Source of the DNA: Flavobacterium piscinae
GTDB taxonomy: Bacteria > Bacteroidota > Bacteroidia > Flavobacteriales > Flavobacteriaceae
Direction of reading: 5' to 3'
DNA: 64,000 nucleotides
Assembly (NCBI RefSeq): GCF_004122145.1
Contig: NZ_SBKQ01000004.1
Span: 62,001-126,000 of the forward strand
Both the position numbers and the translations under genes were made by a program. Every line of letters starts with the position of its first letter. The stretch's first letter is position 1. Below the pieces are notes generated by a model, which saw only the letters and a program-made list of their open reading frames with translations, had not been told where the DNA came from and did no database searches. Positions 1-8,907 of the stretch are shown piece by piece.

Positions 1-3000
1 TTAATGGGTTTACTTTCTGATGGAAGTCCAAAATATTACTCCATAAATAATGTTGATGCAGCTGTCTCAACACGAGCGAACCATCTTCACGCAGGAGGTA
101 GTTTAGGACTGAACCTTAACGGTCAAGGAATGGTTGGTGGTGTTTGGGATGGTGGCCCGGTTAGAACATCTCATCAAGAATTTGGTGGAAGAATTTCTGT
201 TGGTGATAACACATTCGATCTCAATGGTAATAGTTTTCACGCTACCCACGTAACAGGAACAGTTGGTGCTTCAGGTATAGACTTCAATGCAAAAGGCATG
301 GCTTTTCAAGCTACTGTAAAAACCTTTGACTGGACAGAAGATGAATCAGAAGTTTTAGGTGAAATTCAGGAAGGCCTACTACTTTCAAACCATTCCTATG
401 GAATGCGATTATTTAATGTTCCCAGTTGGTATGCGGGAGCCTATTCACAAGATGCCGTTCAGTGGGATTTAATCCATTATGTTTCACCCTATTACCTAAT
501 GGTTGCTGCAGCAGGTAATGACGGTAATGTCAATAATGACGACCCAACGACAGATGGTTTTGACAAATTAACCGGACATAAAAATGGCAAAAACAACCTC
601 ATTGTTGGCAATGCTCAAGATGCAGAAATTGATAGTAATGGCAATTTGATTTCTGTAAACATTAACTCCGCTAGCAGTGAAGGGCCTACGGACGATTTAC
701 GAATAAAGCCGGACATTACCGGTAACGGAACAGGAGTATATTCTACAAATAGCGGCAGTGATGATGACTATACTTCCCTTTCAGGAACCTCAATGGCTAG
801 CCCAAATGTAATGGGAACGTTATTGTTACTTCAACAGCACCACAACAATTTATATCAACGTTTTATGAAATCTGCAACGCTAAAAGGCTTAGCATGTCAA
901 ACCGCGGATGATGCAGGAAACCCAGGCCCTGATGCTGTTTTTGGTTGGGGATTGCTCAATGCGAAAAACGCAGCAAATAGTATTTCAAACAACGGTTTAA
1001 GTACTTGGATTTCTGAAGAACGCTTATCTCAAAATCAAGTCTATACTAAAACATTAAAGTCAAAAGCGGGTCAACCCTTAATAGCTACAATTTGTTGGAC
1101 TGATATACCCGGCATTGCTAATACGGGAAATCTAAATGATCCGACACCTGCTATCGTACACGATTTAGACATTAGAATTACACAAGGAAACGCTGTCTTT
1201 TATCCATGGCGTTTACAAGCAGATGCAACTCAAAATGCATTGAGAAACGGTGACAATTTTGTTGACACCGTTGAAACAATACAAATAGATAATGCCAACG
1301 GAGGAGATTATTTGATTACAATATCACACAAAGGAACGCTACAAACCAATTTTCAAGATTTTTCTTTAATTATTTCAGGAGTTGATTCGGATTTCGGGTT
1401 TGTGCCTCTTGGCTACAATCAAGTAGTTTGTTCAAGTGAAAATGCTGTTTTTCCTTTCTCTTTTATAACAAGTAATAATGAAAATGTAACGCTTTCAACG
1501 ATAAATTTACCACCCGGTGCAAACGCAAACTTTAATCAAAACTCCATAAGCACCAACGGTACTTATGAGTTAATTTTATCCGATTTAACCGGAGTTGAAC
1601 CCGGAGAATATTCAATAGGTATTGTAGCTTCTAATCCCAATGAAACTGAAACAAGATTCGTAAATTTAAAAGTATTGCGTGCGGAATTCGTTCCGGTTAC
1701 CACAACTTTTCCACTTAACGGACAAACCACTGTTCCTTCTGCAATAACATTATCCTGGGAAGAGGATATTAATGCTGAAAATTATGTTGTGGATGTTGCC
1801 ACCGATGCCGGATTTAACACCATTGTTTGGTCTGAAAACACTGTAAATAATTCAATTAATATTACTGACTTAATTGCTCAAACAGTATACTATTGGAGGG
1901 TAACTCCAAGCAACCGATGTGGAGAGGCTAATTCGTTTACCGTTTCTAATTTTCAAACCGGAATTTTCGACTGCGGAATTGAATTTACTGCAACAGATTT
2001 TTCGGATGCAGTGATTGAAAACACGGCAAACTCAACTGCAAGTATTCCTATTTCTGTTTCAGGAGGAATCACCATTGCAGATGTAAATGTGAGCATGAAT
2101 ATTTCACATACTTGGGTTCAAGACATGACCATTTATTTAATTGGTCCTGAGGAAATTGGCAGCCCAACCATCACCTTATTTGAAGAAGCCTGCGGTGGTC
2201 AAGATGACATTGATGTAACTGTTGATGACTCTGGTACATCGATAGTTTGTGCATCTAACCCGGCAATTTCAGGTACTGTATTGCCATTTCAACCTTTAAA
2301 TGCATTTAATGGTGTTTTGGCTGATGGTGAATGGACTTTATTCGTTATCGACAAATATAATAATGACGGAGGTACAATTAATTCCGTAAGTTTATCCTTT
2401 TGCAATTCCGTTTCAATAGAAAATGATTTGAATTTTACTAACAATGGTATCATTACAGAAATTAACAGTGTAAAAACAATCACTTTGGAGGAAATGAATG
2501 CTTTTACGACGTTGCAAGCTGCTTCAAATCAAGTGTATACTCTACTAGAATTACCTTCACTCGGAGTATTGAAAAAGGAAAATACACCATTAATTATTGG
2601 AGACATTTTCACACAAGAGGATATAAATTTAAATAAAATCAATTATACAAACTCCTTGTCTGATGCAGCGTCAGATTTTTTTAAAGTAAATATCATTAAT
2701 GCTTCTTCAGCTTGGTTGCCTAATGTGGTTATTCCGATTACGATTGAAAACAATCTCAGTTTGATTGAAAATGAAACTGTTCAAGCACTCATTTATCCAA
2801 ACCCAACCAATGGTAAAGTAACCGTTTCATGGATTGAAAATTTAGAAACTAACATTGATTTATTTGATTTACATGGCCGAATAATTTTATCGAAGAAAAT
2901 TAATGCCTCTAACACAGTAGTAGATTTAAATCATTTTTCAGATGGAATTTATTTAATTTCAATTCAAAACGAAAAAGTAAAAACAACCCGGAAAATAGTA

Positions 3001-3012
3001 TTGAAAAAATAA
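1..3012 (+). CDS. Secreted subtilisin-like (S8) protease with P-domain and T9SS sorting tail, 5' partial
   Basis: The reading frame is open at the left edge and no signal peptide is visible, so the true start lies upstream. Counting from the first ATG (position 4), the S8 catalytic triad is readable: Asp in VWDGG (about residue 49), His in HATHVTG (about 79) and Ser in SGTSMASP (about 263), with the oxyanion Asn in AAAGNDG (about 172). A fibronectin-III-like stretch follows (about 570-650), then a proprotein-convertase P/Homo-B-like beta domain (about 690-800, with the TWVQDMTIYL core). The last 80 residues contain YPNPTNGKV and end in basic residues, the type A sorting signal of the type IX secretion system, so the mature enzyme should be exported and released or surface-attached. 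The role is probably protein degradation outside the cell; the substrate is unknown. Protease and T9SS calls are firm. Confidence 0.93.
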   Translation, partial: LMGLLSDGSPKYYSINNVDAAVSTRANHLHAGGSLGLNLNGQGMVGGVWDGGPVRTSHQEFGGRISVGDNTFDLNGNSFHATHVTGTVGASGIDFNAKGMAFQATVKTFDWTEDESEVLGEIQEGLLLSNHSYGMRLFNVPSWYAGAYSQDAVQWDLIHYVSPYYLMVAAAGNDGNVNNDDPTTDGFDKLTGHKNGKNNLIVGNAQDAEIDSNGNLISVNINSASSEGPTDDLRIKPDITGNGTGVYSTNSGSDDDYTSLSGTSMASPNVMGTLLLLQQHHNNLYQRFMKSATLKGLACQTADDAGNPGPDAVFGWGLLNAKNAANSISNNGLSTWISEERLSQNQVYTKTLKSKAGQPLIATICWTDIPGIANTGNLNDPTPAIVHDLDIRITQGNAVFYPWRLQADATQNALRNGDNFVDTVETIQIDNANGGDYLITISHKGTLQTNFQDFSLIISGVDSDFGFVPLGYNQVVCSSENAVFPFSFITSNNENVTLSTINLPPGANANFNQNSISTNGTYELILSDLTGVEPGEYSIGIVASNPNETETRFVNLKVLRAEFVPVTTTFPLNGQTTVPSAITLSWEEDINAENYVVDVATDAGFNTIVWSENTVNNSINITDLIAQTVYYWRVTPSNRCGEANSFTVSNFQTGIFDCGIEFTATDFSDAVIENTANSTASIPISVSGGITIADVNVSMNISHTWVQDMTIYLIGPEEIGSPTITLFEEACGGQDDIDVTVDDSGTSIVCASNPAISGTVLPFQPLNAFNGVLADGEWTLFVIDKYNNDGGTINSVSLSFCNSVSIENDLNFTNNGIITEINSVKTITLEEMNAFTTLQAASNQVYTLLELPSLGVLKKENTPLIIGDIFTQEDINLNKINYTNSLSDAASDFFKVNIINASSAWLPNVVIPITIENNLSLIENETVQALIYPNPTNGKVTVSWIENLETNIDLFDLHGRIILSKKINASNTVVDLNHFSDGIYLISIQNEKVKTTRKIVLKK

Positions 3013-3014
3013 AG

Positions 3015-3040
3015 AAAGGCTCCTGTTTGGAGCCTTTTTT
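3015..3040 (+). terminator. Rho-independent terminator after the S8 protease gene
   Basis: A perfect 9-bp stem (AAAGGCTCC / GGAGCCTTT) with a 5-nt loop and a T-run sits 3 bases after the protease stop codon. It also lies at the 3' end of the convergent exonuclease gene and partly works in that direction. Confidence 0.9.
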
Positions 3041-3752
3041 ATACGTGAATAATTTCGTCTTCAATCAACAAATCTTCTCTTCTGAAACGCAAGAAAATTT
3101 GTGCAACGGCAATTACATCTTTTTCGCAATAGGTGATAATTCTGTCGATGTCTTTTTCAACATAATACACATAAGCCACTTCACTTCCGTCAATATCATC
3201 TTTCGGAGAAGGAATCTGAAGTACCTTTGTTAATAATCGCATAGAAGAAAAATGCTTAAAATCACCAAATTTCCATAATTCCATTGTGTCAATATGTGGA
3301 ACTTCCCATGGTTTTTTTCCAAATAAATTTAATTTTGGCGGAATTTCAATTTGATTGATTATCATTCGTCTGGCTATGAATGGAAAATCAAATTCTTTAG
3401 CATTATGACCACACAAAATATGCTGTGGTTGATTAAAATGGTGATTAAGCAAGTTACTGAAATCATTCAGTATTTTCTTTTCTTCTCCAAAAAATGAAGT
3501 AACTCTAAAGTTTCGGATATCACCTTTAGTCGTAAAATAACCCACAGAAATACAAATGATTTTACCAAATTCTGCCCATATTCCGGCACGGTCGTAAAAT
3601 TCTTCAGGAGTAAATTCGTCTTTGCGTTGGTATTGGGTTTTCGTTTCAAAAAGATATTGTTTTTCTTCGTCTAAAAGTTTGAAGTTTTCTTCTTCCGGTG
3701 CAGTTTCAATATCTAAAAATAAGATGTTGTCGAGTTTAATTTTATCTATCAT
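3039..3752 (-). CDS. Predicted PolB-type 3'-5' exonuclease (DEDDy superfamily)
   Basis: This 237-residue protein carries the three exonuclease motifs of the DnaQ/PolB fold. ExoI is LDIETAP (Asp14, Glu16), ExoII is GHNAKEFDFPF (Asp122), and ExoIII is YCEKD (Tyr208, Asp212), the Y-x3-D spacing of the DEDDy subclass. It matches the stand-alone family described as predicted 3'-5' exonuclease related to the PolB exonuclease domain (PF10108). There is no polymerase domain. It probably trims single-stranded DNA or RNA ends in the cytoplasm; the exact substrate is not known for this family. It is a single gene, convergent with the protease gene across the shared terminator. Confidence 0.85.
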   Translation of the reverse strand: MIDKIKLDNILFLDIETAPEEENFKLLDEEKQYLFETKTQYQRKDEFTPEEFYDRAGIWAEFGKIICISVGYFTTKGDIRNFRVTSFFGEEKKILNDFSNLLNHHFNQPQHILCGHNAKEFDFPFIARRMIINQIEIPPKLNLFGKKPWEVPHIDTMELWKFGDFKHFSSMRLLTKVLQIPSPKDDIDGSEVAYVYYVEKDIDRIITYCEKDVIAVAQIFLRFRREDLLIEDEIIHV

Positions 3753-3821
3753 GGCTTTATAATTAAGTCATAAATATATAAAAAAGTATGAAGTTTTTAC
3801 ATTTTCAAAAAAAATATTTTA

Positions 3822-3853
3822 ACAAAAAAACCATCTTGAAAATCAAGATGGTT
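3822..3853 (-). terminator. Terminator of the DUF1573 gene
   Basis: A 10-bp perfect inverted repeat (AACCATCTTG / CAAGATGGTT, 3829-3853) has a 5-nt loop. Reading the minus strand it is followed by a T-run (3822-3828), directly downstream of the DUF1573 gene. Confidence 0.88.
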
Positions 3854-3880
3854 CAATTGAATTATAATTTAGAAAGTAGA

Positions 3881-4339
3881 TTATTGATTTACCGGAGTTG
3901 TATCAATTACTTTTCCTTTGATAGTAAGTACTTTTGGAACTTCATTCTCATTTAAAGAAACCGTTACCGTTTTAGAAAAGTTTCCGGCAGTTGCTGCATT
4001 GTAAGTTGCTGTTACAGTTGCTGTTTCCCCAGGTTTCACAGGTGTTTTTGTATAATTAGTTGCCGTACAACCACAAGAAGCTTTTACGTTAGTTATGATA
4101 ACCGTTTGCTTGGTAGTGTTGGTAAATGAAAAGTCATGAGATACAGGTGTTCCTTTTTTGATTTCTCCAAAATCATATGATATTTCTTTCCAAGTTACCG
4201 GTGATGTTGGCTTTTGAGGAGCAGGTGTTGTGGTAATAGCCGGCTTAGTAGTGGTAGGTTTTTTTTCTTGTGCATTTGCACCAACCGAAAACAATACTGT
4301 AGCAGCAATTGCTAATAAAGATACTTTTAATGATTTCAT
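3881..4339 (-). CDS. Exported DUF1573-domain protein
   Basis: The 152-residue protein starts with a clear signal peptide (MKSLKVSLLAIAATVLFSVG, cleavage near ANAQ). A Thr/Pro-rich linker follows (about 27-45), then one DUF1573 domain (about 50-145) with the family hallmarks FGEIKKGTPVSHDF and the paired cysteines ASCGCT. These are small immunoglobulin-like periplasmic or outer-membrane domains of unknown function, very common in Bacteroidota. The gene is divergent from the sensor kinase operon, sharing about 150 bp of regulatory DNA; a TATATTTG word (complement of 4383-4390) fits the Bacteroidota -7 box but no -33 TTG is seen at the right distance. A regulatory link with the kinase is only a guess from position. 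Confidence 0.87.
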   Translation of the reverse strand: MKSLKVSLLAIAATVLFSVGANAQEKKPTTTKPAITTTPAPQKPTSPVTWKEISYDFGEIKKGTPVSHDFSFTNTTKQTVIITNVKASCGCTATNYTKTPVKPGETATVTATYNAATAGNFSKTVTVSLNENEVPKVLTIKGKVIDTTPVNQ

Positions 4340-4491
4340 ACGTTATTATTTTAATTAGTTAAATTATTCATTTTGAACATAGCAAATATATTCACAAGAA
4401 ATCAGATATTTGTTAAGCACAATATAAGTTTTGTTAATGAGATGTTAATCGGCTTTATTTAAATAAAATTTAAACCTTTCTATGAGTAGAT

Positions 4492-5787
4492 TTGTCAAAA
4501 CATAATAAAAGTAAAACCTTGAAATTTACCCGATTAAATAGCATCATCTTAGCCGGATTTCTCTGCATAGCCGGGGTTTTGGTCATGCAGTTGCTCATGT
4601 TGAACCGAGCCTATCAATTTGAGAAAAAAGATTTCGAAGAAAAAATTCATTTCGCTCTTCAAGATGTAGTAAAACGAATTTATCGCGACAATAATACGCA
4701 ATTGAGTATCACCAATCAGGTTAAAAAAATTACAGACGATTATTATATTGTGGATTTAAATGATGTTTTTGAGCATGAAGTATTAGAATATTATCTTAAA
4801 ACTGAATTTCAAAAAGTAAAACTTGAACTGGATTATGAATATGCCATATACGATTGTGCAACCGATGAAATGATTTATGGCAGCTATATCTCAAGCGATG
4901 CCGGAAAACCAGAAAAGTGTGAAAATTGTTTTAAAAAAAACGAAGGATTAATTTATTATTTCGGCATTCGTTTTCCCGATTTGCAACATAAATTCATCAC
5001 CTCTCTAGGTCAATATTGGATTTACACAGCTATTTTATTTTTAGTTTTAATCATCTATGTTTACTCGGTTATTTTATTGTTAAAACAAAAAAAATATACC
5101 GAATTGCAAACGGATTTCATCAACAATATGACGCATGAATTCAAAACACCGCTTTCGTCTATTTTGATTGCTTCTCAATATGCTACCTCACAGGAAGAAA
5201 TTAAAAACAATCCGAAATTGGCCAAATACATGCAAATTATCACCAACCAAAGTCACAAATTAAATCACCACATCGAACGGATTTTAAATGTGGCTAAAGG
5301 GGATGCCAAATGGATTGAATTGGAAAAATGCTCCATCCCTCTTAAGGATGTTTTAGAGTTAGTAAAAGAAAATACATTACTTAAATCAAAGAAAAATGTT
5401 ACGATTACGATAGCTGTTTCGGATAAAATAAATATTTCAGCAGATGAATTTCATTTCAATAATATTCTGTTTAATTTAGTGGATAATGCAGTAAAATATT
5501 GTTCTGAAAATCCGGAAATAACCATAAAATCATTAGAAACAGAAAAAGGAATTACACTCAGTTTCTCCGATAACGGAAGCGGCATTTCACCTCAACATAT
5601 CGACTATGTTTTTGATAAATTTTACCGCGTACCCAGAGAAAACAAAAAAGAAATTGAAGGTTTTGGTATTGGTTTATTTTATGTGAAAAAAATCATCGAT
5701 TTGCACCATTGGAAAATTTCAATCAAAAATAATACAACTAAAGGGATTACAGTTTCTATTTTCATTCCAAAAAAAGATGTTTTATGA
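4492..5787 (+). CDS. Two-component sensor histidine kinase
   Basis: The order is TM1 (about residues 16-37), a periplasmic sensor region of about 135 residues, TM2 (about 176-197), then HisKA with the phospho-acceptor in THEFKTPLSS (His215). The HATPase domain shows the N box (NILFNLVDNAVKYC), the G1 box (SDNGSGIS) and the G2 box (GFGIGLFYV). The sensor domain has no family I recognise but holds three cysteines (DCATDE and KCENCFKK), possible redox or metal ligands. The start used is a TTG at 4492; an ATG at 4482 is out of frame and stops after seven codons, and a later in-frame ATG would remove TM1. The 3' end overlaps the response-regulator start by 4 nt (ATGA), so the two are translationally coupled. 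Confidence 0.92.
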   Translation: MSKHNKSKTLKFTRLNSIILAGFLCIAGVLVMQLLMLNRAYQFEKKDFEEKIHFALQDVVKRIYRDNNTQLSITNQVKKITDDYYIVDLNDVFEHEVLEYYLKTEFQKVKLELDYEYAIYDCATDEMIYGSYISSDAGKPEKCENCFKKNEGLIYYFGIRFPDLQHKFITSLGQYWIYTAILFLVLIIYVYSVILLLKQKKYTELQTDFINNMTHEFKTPLSSILIASQYATSQEEIKNNPKLAKYMQIITNQSHKLNHHIERILNVAKGDAKWIELEKCSIPLKDVLELVKENTLLKSKKNVTITIAVSDKINISADEFHFNNILFNLVDNAVKYCSENPEITIKSLETEKGITLSFSDNGSGISPQHIDYVFDKFYRVPRENKKEIEGFGIGLFYVKKIIDLHHWKISIKNNTTKGITVSIFIPKKDVL

Positions 5788-6467
5788 GTAAAAAGAAAAT
5801 TCTTTATGTAGAAGATGACGAAACTTTAGGTTTTTTAACCGCCGATAGTTTGGAAAACCAATACGAGGTAGCTCATTTTATCAATGGTCAATCTGGTTTT
5901 GACGCGTTTTGCAACGATGATTTTGACTTGTGCATTTTAGATGTCATGTTACCCGACATGGATGGTTTTGAAATTGCCACACAAATCCGAAAACGAAATC
6001 AGGAAATTCCAATCATTTTTCTTTCAGCAAAAACAATGAAGGAAGACCGAATTAAAGGGTTGAAATTAGGTGCCGATGATTATTTGGTAAAGCCTTACAG
6101 CATGGAAGAATTGACCTTGAAGATAGAAGTTTTTTTGAACCGAAGTCAGAAAACATCGTTTAAAAATAATGCAACCTATTTAATTGGCTCGTTTGAATTT
6201 GACCCAACTAATTACTGCGTTTCCAAAGGAAAAGAAATGACCAACTTAACCGAAAGAGAGGCGGCTTTGTTGAAGTTGTTTTTAGACAACAAAAACACTG
6301 TTTTAAAACGTGAAAAAATACTAATGGAACTCTGGGGAACCGATGACTATTTTGTGGGCAGAAGTTTGGACGTATTTATTTCTCGTTTGCGAAAAATATT
6401 TAAAGACGAACCCAACATTCGGATTGAAAACATTCCGAGGGTTGGGTTTAAATTACTGACTGAATAG
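5784..6467 (+). CDS. OmpR/PhoB-family response regulator
   Basis: The 227-residue protein has an N-terminal receiver domain with the acidic pair DD (11-12), phospho-acceptor Asp53 in CILDVMLPDMDG and Lys103 in YLVKPYS. The C-terminal winged helix is of OmpR type (about 130-225, LTEREAALLKLF through VGRSLDVFISRLRKIF and IPRVGFKL). It is the cognate partner of the upstream kinase, with which it overlaps by 4 nt. Targets cannot be read from the sequence; the divergent DUF1573 gene is a possible one by proximity only. It ends 6 bp from the convergent cytochrome c gene with no terminator visible between them. Confidence 0.94.
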   Translation: MSKKKILYVEDDETLGFLTADSLENQYEVAHFINGQSGFDAFCNDDFDLCILDVMLPDMDGFEIATQIRKRNQEIPIIFLSAKTMKEDRIKGLKLGADDYLVKPYSMEELTLKIEVFLNRSQKTSFKNNATYLIGSFEFDPTNYCVSKGKEMTNLTEREAALLKLFLDNKNTVLKREKILMELWGTDDYFVGRSLDVFISRLRKIFKDEPNIRIENIPRVGFKLLTE

Positions 6468-6473
6468 GCTTTC

Positions 6474-6872
6474 TTAATCTAAAAAACTGTGCATATAGAT
6501 TTCAATGGCTTCTAATTCGAAATCTTTCATGCTTTTGGTGATAGCAAAATTAGTTTTCATTACTTCATATTGGCTTGAGTCTACAATTGGTTTGGCATTT
6601 TCACGAAGAAAATCAACCATATCAGCATTTTGCTCTTTATAAATAGTGGCAATTTCTTTAATGCTGGGTCCAATAATTTTTTGATCCGGTTTATGACAAG
6701 TGTAACACAAGCCTACACCATTAAAAAGTTCTTCACCAAGTTTAATTTTTGCCTCAACAGAATCATCTGCTATTTCAGCAACTGCTTTTGAAACAGTTCC
6801 AAAAGGTTCATCTTTCTTATTCTGGCAAGAGAATAACATCACAAAAACAACAAAAACAACTATTTTTTTCAT
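6474..6872 (-). CDS. Lipoprotein c-type cytochrome
   Basis: The signal sequence ends in a lipobox (LFSC, Cys16), so the protein should be membrane anchored and face the periplasm. The haem c attachment motif CYTCH is at 56-60 and a distal Met ligand is likely within VMKTNFA (Met105). At 132 residues it is a single-haem class I cytochrome of the cytochrome c551/c552 type. It probably shuttles electrons within the periplasm. It lies downstream of hemB, hemF and a membrane-like gene on the same strand, which puts a haem protein next to haem biosynthesis; a 65-bp gap to hemB allows either cotranscription or a separate promoter. Confidence 0.88.
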   Translation of the reverse strand: MKKIVVFVVFVMLFSCQNKKDEPFGTVSKAVAEIADDSVEAKIKLGEELFNGVGLCYTCHKPDQKIIGPSIKEIATIYKEQNADMVDFLRENAKPIVDSSQYEVMKTNFAITKSMKDFELEAIEIYMHSFLD

Positions 6873-6937
6873 GTGTTAGGTATTTGAATTACTCAAATTT
6901 ACATCAATTATTTTGTTGAAAATGTGATATTTATCAG

Positions 6938-7927
6938 TTAAGAAATGATTTTCACGACCTCTTTTGCAAAATAACTCGCCATCATGTCGGCACCGGCTCT
7001 TTTGATAGCCGTAACTTGTTCCATCATCACCGCATCATGATCCAACCAACCTTTTTCGGCAGCCGCTTTAATCATGGCATATTCGCCTGAAACTTGATAA
7101 ACTGCTACCGGTACATCAAATGTATTTTTAATCTCACGAACAATATCCAAATAAGCAATGCCGGGTTTTACCATCACAATATCGGCACCTTCTTCAATAT
7201 CCATTCTGGTTTCTCGAATGGCTTCGAGGCGGTTATGGTAATCCATTTGATAGGTTTTTTTGTCTTTTGGAATGTCTTGTGCATCCACAGGAGCACTATC
7301 CAACGCATCCCGAAACGGACCGTAATGTGCAGAGGCATATTTGGCACTGTACGCCAAAATTCCTGTGTTTAGATAACCTTCGTCTTCCAACGCTTCGCGG
7401 ATTTCCAAAATTCTACCGTCCATCATATCACTGGGAGCGACAATATCGGCACCGGCTTCGGCATGCGAACAACTCATTTCTGCTAAAAGGGCTGTTGTTA
7501 TGTCATTAACAATAATTCCGTTTTCAATCACACCATCATGTCCAAAAGAGGAGTACGGATCTAATGCCACATCGGTCATCACAATCATATCCGGAACCGC
7601 ATTTTTAATCACTTTCACCGCTCGTTGCATTAATCCGTTGGGATTTAACGCTTCCGTTCCTTTGTTGTCTTTTAAATGGTCCGGAACTTTTACAAAAACC
7701 AAAACCGTTTTTAAATTCAGTTTAGCCAATTCTTTTACTTCTTTTTCCAATAAATCGAGACTCAATCGAAAATAATTGGGCATAGAAGGAATCTCTTCTT
7801 TCACATTTTTCCCTTCCACTACAAAAAGTGGGACAATAAAATCACTGGGAGAAAGTATGGTTTCACGTACTAATGAGCGAATGGTTTTGTTGGTTCTGAG
7901 TCGTCGGTTTCGTCTGAGTGGGAACAT
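6938..7927 (-). CDS. hemB: Porphobilinogen synthase (delta-aminolevulinic acid dehydratase)
   Basis: HemB condenses two 5-aminolevulinate molecules into porphobilinogen, the second common step of tetrapyrrole synthesis, in the cytoplasm. The 329-residue length is normal. Visible landmarks are the N-terminal arm (FPLRRNRRLR), the catalytic lysine regions (LAYSAKYASAHYGPFRDA and MVKPGIAYLD), and the metal-site segment DVALDPYSSFGHDG. In that segment the cysteines of zinc-dependent enzymes are replaced by Ala/Asp, which marks the Mg-dependent, zinc-independent subclass. It lies 38 bp from the upstream membrane-like gene and on the same strand as hemF. Confidence 0.97.
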   Translation of the reverse strand: MFPLRRNRRLRTNKTIRSLVRETILSPSDFIVPLFVVEGKNVKEEIPSMPNYFRLSLDLLEKEVKELAKLNLKTVLVFVKVPDHLKDNKGTEALNPNGLMQRAVKVIKNAVPDMIVMTDVALDPYSSFGHDGVIENGIIVNDITTALLAEMSCSHAEAGADIVAPSDMMDGRILEIREALEDEGYLNTGILAYSAKYASAHYGPFRDALDSAPVDAQDIPKDKKTYQMDYHNRLEAIRETRMDIEEGADIVMVKPGIAYLDIVREIKNTFDVPVAVYQVSGEYAMIKAAAEKGWLDHDAVMMEQVTAIKRAGADMMASYFAKEVVKIIS

Positions 7928-7965
7928 AATGTTGATGAATTTTTGATTATAGATTGTAACTTCAT

Positions 7966-8907
7966 TTACAACCCAACTTTTTCTGCTGTTTTATCGTAAT
8001 ATTCTTTTATTTTTTTGGGAGGATCAAAACGGTAACCCGCTGTTATTTTCAACATACTAATTTCATCATTTAATCTGATACTAGCTTTTGATTCCTGCAA
8101 GAAATCAGCATAATTAAAATTTAAAAAAGTAAAAAATGAATCAGAATTATAACCCACTTTTAAATTTGTTCCCCATTCAAAAACGGAGGATGTATCACCA
8201 TCAACAATGTTGATTCCTCCCCCTAAAATTACACCTCCTGAAAGCAAAAAATGATCATTTATAACCCAATTATAAAAATATGACGGAGACAAAGATAAAA
8301 GATAAACATCACTACTGTCTGAAAAATCCTCATCATTTAAGTCAAAATTAGTATAATAAAATGAAAAATTAGGGATAAAACTGCCTGCACTTTTAGATTG
8401 CCATTCTTTTTGATTAGCTATGGTTCTGAATGAAAAATTTTCATTAAAAATATAAGACGTAGTTCCTCCAATTTTTATAGTTCGCAAGCGTTCAAAGTAT
8501 AACTCATTGCTTCCTTGAGAAACATAAAACCCTTTTTGATTTATGAAAGTTAATAACTGCATCCATTTTTTGTGGTAAAATCGGGTACTTAAACTAAACA
8601 ATTTAGAGTTTTTATTGTCTTTATTTATCTCAAAAAAGGAAGGTGAAAAACCATAAGAAACATCAATAAATTTATAACTTAAATTTACTCCTATTTGTTC
8701 TCGCTTATTTGGTATAAACTCAAAATAATCAGCTTGTGCCGAATTATTGAGTTTAGCCTCAAAACTATTTGAAATATCCGTGTAATAGACACTAAAAATT
8801 ACCTTTTCGTTATAACGCTTAAAGTGTGGTTTTGATAAAGAATCTTGTTGGGCAACACCAACTGCAGTAAAAAATACTACCCATAAAATTAAATTTACTC
8901 TAGCCAT
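7966..8907 (-). CDS. Exported beta-barrel-like protein (probably DUF4421 family)
   Basis: A signal peptide (MARVNLILWVVFFTAVGVAQ) is followed by about 290 residues of alternating aromatic and polar strands ending in SYKF, FYHKKW and AGYRFDPPKK-type segments, as in outer-membrane barrels. The layout resembles DUF4421 proteins of Bacteroidota, but that assignment is from memory of the family and is moderately sure. Its start overlaps the 3' end of hemF by 13 nt, so it is almost certainly translated from the same message. No role in haem metabolism is established. Confidence 0.62.
   Translation of the reverse strand: MARVNLILWVVFFTAVGVAQQDSLSKPHFKRYNEKVIFSVYYTDISNSFEAKLNNSAQADYFEFIPNKREQIGVNLSYKFIDVSYGFSPSFFEINKDNKNSKLFSLSTRFYHKKWMQLLTFINQKGFYVSQGSNELYFERLRTIKIGGTTSYIFNENFSFRTIANQKEWQSKSAGSFIPNFSFYYTNFDLNDEDFSDSSDVYLLSLSPSYFYNWVINDHFLLSGGVILGGGINIVDGDTSSVFEWGTNLKVGYNSDSFFTFLNFNYADFLQESKASIRLNDEISMLKITAGYRFDPPKKIKEYYDKTAEKVGL

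Noticed and set aside
2289..2483. Minus-strand frame inside the S8 protease gene
   Set aside because: It is the antisense of a real coding region, with no domain and no start context.
7094..7509. Plus-strand frames opposite hemB
   Set aside because: They are shadows of the well-conserved hemB frame.
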